Assembly (NCBI RefSeq): GCF_013149275.1
Contig: NZ_JABGNA010000003.1
Location: forward strand, 372,001 to 436,000
DNA from: Mucilaginibacter sp. SG564
Lineage (GTDB): Bacteria; Bacteroidota; Bacteroidia; Sphingobacteriales; Sphingobacteriaceae
Length of the DNA stretch: 64,000 nucleotides
Direction: 5' to 3'
Shown: positions 60,185 through 64,000 of the stretch, in pieces
Layout of the letters: each line of letters starts with the position of its first letter
Position numbering within the stretch: position 1 is the stretch's first letter
Program-made: the position numbers and the translations under genes
Notes under the pieces: model-generated
Database searches by the model: none
Told to the model about the DNA's origin: nothing
The model's input: only the letters and a program-made list of their open reading frames with translations

Positions 60185-60481
60185 CTACTCCACCAGTATC
60201 TTTATATTGTATTCATTAAACAATGTTTCGGCTTTCATCAACAGATCAATTTCCAATTGCCGAAACAGGTAAAGCGTTTCCACCCCCATATCCAGGCATA
60301 AGGTAAGCATTTCATGCGTATAACTTGCCGATTTTGGATCGGGCAAACGGATGAGCTTACCGGGTTTCAGCATAAAATCGGGCAGATCCATGTGATCGCC
60401 CATAATTACATCATCACTATTCAGCAGGTTTTTCAGTTTATAGGCCGGTGCAGAATTGGCCGCGGTTATCAGTATACTCAC
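60185..60481 (-). CDS. Small pre-ATP-grasp (Rossmann-like) domain protein
   Basis: The 98-residue protein consists of one domain: strand SILITAANSAPAYKLKNLL, DDVIMGDHMDLP, KLIRLPDPKSASYTHEMLTLCLDMGVETLYLFRQLEIDLL, ending LFNEYNIKILVE. The pattern (first strand with a glycine-less loop, a substrate-side Leu-Pro-Asp-Pro, a final 'G/NIKILV' strand) matches the N-terminal pre-ATP-grasp module of carbamoyl-phosphate-synthase-like proteins, without the ATP-grasp domain. Alone it cannot bind ATP by that fold. It starts 4 nt after lolD on the same strand. Confidence 0.7.
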   Translation of the reverse strand: MSILITAANSAPAYKLKNLLNSDDVIMGDHMDLPDFMLKPGKLIRLPDPKSASYTHEMLTLCLDMGVETLYLFRQLEIDLLMKAETLFNEYNIKILVE

Positions 60482-60485
60482 AATC

Positions 60486-61151
60486 TTAGGCTAAAGGTTG
60501 TTCGGCAATTAAACCATCTTTCATTAATATGGTACGATCAGACAAATTGGCCAGATCCTCATTATGCGTAACGATCACAAAGGTTTGATTGAAATCTTTA
60601 CGCAGCTTGATAAACAATTCGTGCAGTTCCAGCGCGTTCACCGAATCGAGGTTGCCCGATGGTTCATCGGCAAATATCAAAGCCGGGCTATTGATGAGCG
60701 CACGTGCCACGGCTACCCTTTGCTGCTCGCCGCCTGATAGTTCATTAGGTTTATGGTTCACCCTATCGGCCAAGCCCAGGCGTTCCAGTAGTTCTGTGGC
60801 TCTTTTTTCGGCCTCAGCGCGGGCTGTACCTGCTATAAACGCGGGGATACACACATTTTCAACAGCTGTAAACTCGGCCAGTAAATGATGAAACTGAAAA
60901 ATAAAGCCAATTTTACGGTTACGAAAATCGCTCAGCTGCCGGTTGCTTAACTTGCTCAACTCGATATTATTGATAAACAACTGACCAGAATCGGGCCTGT
61001 CCAGCGTACCCAATATATTAAGTAAGGAGCTTTTACCCGCGCCGGATGCGCCAACAATGGTTACAATTTCCCCCTGCTGTACATCCAGGTCAACCCCTTT
61101 TAATATTTGCAGCTGCCCGTATGATTTATGGATAGATGTAGCTTTAAGCAT
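60486..61151 (-). CDS. lolD: LolD-type lipoprotein-release ABC ATP-binding protein
   Basis: The 221-residue ATPase of the MacB/LolD group drives release of lipoproteins, or related MacB-type export, from the inner membrane. Walker A is [12 protein letters not shown], the Q-loop [13 protein letters not shown], the signature [16 protein letters not shown], Walker [14 protein letters not shown], the H-loop [10 protein letters not shown]. The LolD-type [10 protein letters not shown] segment favours LolD over MacB. The permease subunits LolC/E are not in the window. It begins the minus-strand cluster lolD-60185-HAD. Confidence 0.92.
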   Translation of the reverse strand: MLKATSIHKSYGQLQILKGVDLDVQQGEIVTIVGASGAGKSSLLNILGTLDRPDSGQLFINNIELSKLSNRQLSDFRNRKIGFIFQFHHLLAEFTAVENVCIPAFIAGTARAEAEKRATELLERLGLADRVNHKPNELSGGEQQRVAVARALINSPALIFADEPSGNLDSVNALELHELFIKLRKDFNQTFVIVTHNEDLANLSDRTILMKDGLIAEQPLA

Positions 61152-61167
61152 TTACAAATGTAAAATT

Positions 61168-61276
61168 AGTATCAAGTAGTTAGTATCAAGTATCAAGATT
61201 TTTTACAATGGAGTCTAAATCCTATAATCTGCATACAGAAAACGGTCGTGATACTTGATACTAACTACTTGATACT
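61168..61276. repeat. TATCAAG-word inverted repeat, locus 2
   Basis: A 28-nt arm (61168-61195) is perfectly complementary to 61249-61276 across a 53-nt loop. The arm differs from locus 1 (15179-15268) at one position, and both arms carry the same change. It lies between divergent lolD and sucC. Confidence 0.88.
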
Positions 61277-61388
61277 TCCCCCTATTGTAAACACAATGTT
61301 AATAAAAGCAACAAGGGTAAATAAACTCCATTTTGGGCATGAACCTTTGAAACAAAATTGTAGATTTACCGCAAATTCTTCAAAAAAC

Positions 61389-62582
61389 ATGAATATTCAC
61401 GAATATCAGGGTAAAGCTATATTAAAGAGCTTTGGCGTTAGAGTTCAGGAAGGCATTGTTGCCGACAATCCTGAAGAGGCTGTTGCGGCTGCGCAAAAAA
61501 TGAAGGAAGACTTTGGGTCTGACTGGGTAGTTATAAAAGCACAAATACATGCCGGTGGCCGTGGAAAAGGTGGTGGCGTAAAGCTGGCCAAAAATCACGA
61601 TCAGGTTAAAGAGATTGCCGGTAACATTATAGGTATGCAACTGGTTACTCCGCAAACCGGACCAGAAGGTAAAAAAGTAAAAAAGGTTTTAGTAGCACAG
61701 GATGTTTACTACCCGGGCGAAAGTGAAACAAAAGAGTTTTACATGAGCGTACTGCTTGATCGCGCCCGTGGCCGTAACATCATCATGTACAGCACCGAAG
61801 GTGGTATGGACATTGAGGAAGTTGCACACTCAACCCCCGAATTAATATTTAAAGAAGAAATTGACCCTAAAGTTGGTTTGCAACCATTCCAGGCACGTAA
61901 AATTGCCTTTAACCTGGGTGTTAGCGGCGATGCTTTTAAAGATATGGTAAAATTCATTACCGCTTTATACAAAGCTTATGATGCTACCGATTCTTCGCAA
62001 TTTGAAATTAACCCGGTATTAAAAACATCCGACAATAAAATTTTAGCGGTTGACGCTAAAGTAAACCTGGATGATAACGCGTTATACCGTCACCCGGATT
62101 ACGCCGCTATGCGTGATACCGATGAAGAAGATCCAACCGAGGTTGAAGCCGGTAAATCAAACCTTAACTATGTAAAACTTGATGGTAACGTGGGTTGTAT
62201 GGTTAACGGTGCCGGTTTAGCCATGGCTACCATGGATATCATTAAACTGGCCGGTGGCGAGCCCGCTAACTTTTTGGACGTAGGTGGTACCGCAAACGCG
62301 CAAACTGTTAAAGCTGGTTTTAACATCATCCTGAGCGATCCAAACGTAAAAGCTATCCTGATCAATATTTTTGGCGGTATAGTACGTTGCGACCGTGTGG
62401 CGCAAGGTGTTATTGACGCTTATAAAGAAATTGGCAACATCCCTGTACCTATCATCGTTCGTTTGCAAGGCACCAACGCTGCCGAAGCCAAAGAACTGAT
62501 CGATAACTCAGGCTTGAAAGTATTCTCGGCTATCCTGTTAAAAGAAGCTGCCGAAAGAGTAAAAGAAGTATTGGCTTTGTAA
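61389..62582 (+). CDS. sucC: Succinate-CoA ligase (ADP-forming) subunit beta
   Basis: The 397-residue beta subunit of the TCA-cycle succinyl-CoA synthetase begins MNIHEYQGKAILKSFGV and has an ATP-grasp region (WVVIKAQIHAGGRGKGGGVKLAK), FEINPVLKTSDNKILAVDAKVNLDDNALYRHP, and the C-terminal CoA-ligase half with GLAMATMDIIKLAGGEPANFLDVGG and INIFGGIVRCDRVAQGV. ATG 61389 is chosen because the longer frame from 61248 reads through the repeat and has no homology. SucD is not adjacent. A terminator follows at 62603. Confidence 0.96.
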   Translation: MNIHEYQGKAILKSFGVRVQEGIVADNPEEAVAAAQKMKEDFGSDWVVIKAQIHAGGRGKGGGVKLAKNHDQVKEIAGNIIGMQLVTPQTGPEGKKVKKVLVAQDVYYPGESETKEFYMSVLLDRARGRNIIMYSTEGGMDIEEVAHSTPELIFKEEIDPKVGLQPFQARKIAFNLGVSGDAFKDMVKFITALYKAYDATDSSQFEINPVLKTSDNKILAVDAKVNLDDNALYRHPDYAAMRDTDEEDPTEVEAGKSNLNYVKLDGNVGCMVNGAGLAMATMDIIKLAGGEPANFLDVGGTANAQTVKAGFNIILSDPNVKAILINIFGGIVRCDRVAQGVIDAYKEIGNIPVPIIVRLQGTNAAEAKELIDNSGLKVFSAILLKEAAERVKEVLAL

Positions 62583-62602
62583 TTAAAGCTGGTATTTAAT
62601 AT

Positions 62603-62636
62603 AAAAAAGCGATGGGTTTTACCTGTCGCTTTTTTT
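62603..62636 (+). terminator. Terminator of sucC
   Basis: The stem AAAAAAGCGA/TCGCTTTTTT with a short GC-rich extension ends with a T run. Confidence 0.85.
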
Positions 62637-62682
62637 ATGCCCGTTTGACTACAATAAACTTTGACAAAAAATGACATAAACA

Positions 62683-62715
62683 AGAAAACCTGCTTCTGGT
62701 AAAAGCAGGTTTTCT
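62683..62715 (-). terminator. Terminator of the DUF3276 gene
   Basis: A perfect 13-bp stem AGAAAACCTGCTT/AAGCAGGTTTTCT with a 7-nt loop lies 30 nt after the stop on the minus strand. Confidence 0.8.
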
Positions 62716-62744
62716 TTATAGTATTAATTTAGTTTTGTTCTGTT

Positions 62745-63080
62745 CTATATGTCGAATGAAAAATCATCGTCGGCACCGGCAGCTTTGGCCACTTCAGAGC
62801 CTTCGCTGTATTCGTAACGTTTTTCAACTACTTCCTGGTTTGCTTTGATATACTCAACGGTTTCTTTTAAACCTTCAGCAAATTTTTCGAAGTCTTCTTT
62901 GTACAAAAATATTTTGTGTTTAATAAACACACCGTCTTCCAAACGCTTTTTGCTTTCAGTTATTGTAACATAATAATCGTTTGAACGGGTTGCTTTCACA
63001 TCAAAAAAATAAGTCCTCTTCCCGGCTCTCACCTTCTTTGAAAAAACCTCTTCACGCTCTCTATTGTCAAAATCTCCCAT
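62745..63080 (-). CDS. DUF3276 PUR-alpha-like nucleic-acid-binding protein
   Basis: The 111-residue protein has the PUR repeat-like fold: VFSKKVRAGKRTYFFDVKATRSNDYYVTITESKKRLEDGVFIKHKIFLYKEDFEKFAEGL. The family is widespread in Bacteroidota and a Borrelia relative binds DNA and RNA. The C-terminal tail is acidic (SEVAKAAGADDDFSFDI). ATG 63080 (MGDFDNREREE) is preferred to the frame start 63155. Possible roles include RNA or single-strand DNA binding. It is a single gene with a terminator. Confidence 0.92.
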   Translation of the reverse strand: MGDFDNREREEVFSKKVRAGKRTYFFDVKATRSNDYYVTITESKKRLEDGVFIKHKIFLYKEDFEKFAEGLKETVEYIKANQEVVEKRYEYSEGSEVAKAAGADDDFSFDI

Positions 63081-63210
63081 AATGAATATACCTGTAATTA
63101 GTTTTGGTTGGCATAAATATAAATCAAAATTTGAAAGCGCAAGTATTTTATTCAATTTTATTGAACTTTTTGAAACATTTCTGTCATTTTATTGTGTTTG
63201 CGCAAAAAAA

Positions 63211-64000
63211 TCAGGCGTCTTGTTCTTCTTCAAGCAATTGTTTTTCGTATAACTCAAAGTAGGTACCTTTCAATTGCATCAGGTGATCGTGGTTACCGTG
63301 TTCAACAATCTGGCCATTATCCATTACCAGAATTTTGTCGGCATTTTTTATGGTTGATATGCGGTGGGCTATAATGATGCTGGTTTTGTTTTGCATTACC
63401 CGCCCCAGGTTGTTTAATATCGCCTCTTCGGTACGGGTATCAACTGCCGAAAGGCAATCATCAAAGATCAATATCTGCGGATGCTTAAAAATTGCCCGGG
63501 CTATGGACACCCGCTGCTTTTGGCCACCTGATAAAGTTACGCCCCGCTCCCCTATCAGGGTTTCAAAGCCCTGCTCCAGCTCAATGATATTATCATATAC
63601 GGCAGCATCCTTGGCAGCCTGTTCTACAACCGGCATATTGAGCACATCGGCGCTAAAAGCGATGTTATTGGCAATAGTGTCCGAAAACAGGAAAACTTCC
63701 TGCGGTACAAAACCCACCTGCGAGCGATAACTCTCCAGGTTCAGTTGCTTTACCGAAGTACCATCGACGGTTATCTCACCGCCAGTAGTATCATACATGC
63801 GCATGACCAGATTGGCAATGGTTGATTTCCCTGACCCTGTACGACCGATAATGGCTACCATTTGCCCCGGTTCTACCGTGAACGACACATCCTTTAAAGC
63901 TTCGATGCCCGTATCGGGGTAAGTAAATGACACATGGTTAAACTCGATAGCTCCCTGAACCGTACGCTCGGGCTGATCAGGCGATATAATATCCGGTTTT
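63211..64000 (-). CDS. ABC exporter (MsbA-type), C-terminal nucleotide-binding domain, 5'-truncated
   Basis: The frame runs from the window edge (…KPDIISPDQPERTVQGAIEFNHVSFTYP) to the stop at 63211, giving the last ~262 residues. Walker A is IIGRTGSGKSTIANLV, the Q-loop GFVPQEVFLFSD, the signature TLSGGQKQRVSIARAI, Walker B LIFDDCLSAVDTRTE and the H-loop IIAHRIST. This is the NBD of a fused permease/ATPase exporter; the membrane part lies outside the window. A frame-internal GTG at 63933 is not a start. Walker B carries Asp-Asp in place of the usual Asp-Glu (FDDCLSAVD), a variant found in many Bacteroidota exporters. Confidence 0.93.
   Translation of the reverse strand, partial: KPDIISPDQPERTVQGAIEFNHVSFTYPDTGIEALKDVSFTVEPGQMVAIIGRTGSGKSTIANLVMRMYDTTGGEITVDGTSVKQLNLESYRSQVGFVPQEVFLFSDTIANNIAFSADVLNMPVVEQAAKDAAVYDNIIELEQGFETLIGERGVTLSGGQKQRVSIARAIFKHPQILIFDDCLSAVDTRTEEAILNNLGRVMQNKTSIIIAHRISTIKNADKILVMDNGQIVEHGNHDHLMQLKGTYFELYEKQLLEEEQDA

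Overview
The window looks like chromosomal DNA of a Bacteroidota member of the Sphingobacteriaceae; a Mucilaginibacter- or Pedobacter-like genome is the best guess from gene content. Supporting signs are a short (286 aa) primary sigma factor, TAnnTTTG promoter elements in place of E. coli-type -10 boxes, little Shine-Dalgarno sequence, type III glutamine synthetase, a long PurM, a PUR-alpha-like DUF3276 protein, an Oar-type TonB-dependent receptor and a DUF4468 protein. No plasmid, prophage or CRISPR signature was seen. The only transposase-like gene is a REP-associated tyrosine transposase (RAYT).

Layout. 1-4.3 kb: the end of one RND efflux permease, a second complete RND permease, and a MarR regulator. 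4.4-6.8 kb: an M1 metallopeptidase whose start codon lies inside a long hairpin, and an SRPBCC protein. 7.1-10.2 kb: a minus-strand operon of five membrane or lipoprotein genes of unknown function, facing a membrane-bound TPR/HTH regulator. 12.3-21.7 kb: tRNA-His, copper ATPase, RNase HI, phosphodiesterase, TrmN6, the RAYT element, a VOC protein and PurL. 20.9-30.6 kb: an accessory stretch of small stress and redox enzymes (NmrA-type SDR, VOC, tautomerase, LLM flavoprotein, isochorismatase-type hydrolase, amidase, GNAT) mixed with HxlR, Crp/Fnr and AraC regulators. 30.9-41.3 kb: TonB, then a nitrogen cluster of two ammonium transporters, a porin, a DUF4468 protein and glutamine synthetase III. 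41.7-54 kb: PurM, sterol desaturase, Oar-like receptor, dihydrolipoyl dehydrogenase, metallo-hydrolase, RpoD, endonuclease V, a small ABC system and PhzF. 54.3-64 kb: SMC, S41 protease, a degenerate HAD protein, a stand-alone pre-ATP-grasp protein, LolD, SucC, DUF3276 and the end of an MsbA-type exporter.

How genes work together. The nitrogen cluster is the clearest pathway: a porin for outer-membrane entry, two Amt channels, and GSIII for assimilation. PurL and PurM are successive-stage purine enzymes but sit 21 kb apart. SucC and Lpd serve the 2-oxoglutarate/TCA section.

The most unusual property is in the gaps. Nearly every intergenic region over about 100 bp carries inverted repeats. I can separate several families: RAYT-linked REP pairs; a roughly 130 bp MITE-like element (two copies in opposite orientation); GTCATCCTGAGG-type pairs (three); GTCATTTCGA-type (one pair and one half); GAGACGC-type (two); and 'word' repeats whose two arms match each other at each locus but differ between loci. 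In the TATCAAG word family the two loci differ by one base and both arms carry the same variant, which suggests that the arms are copied together or kept complementary.
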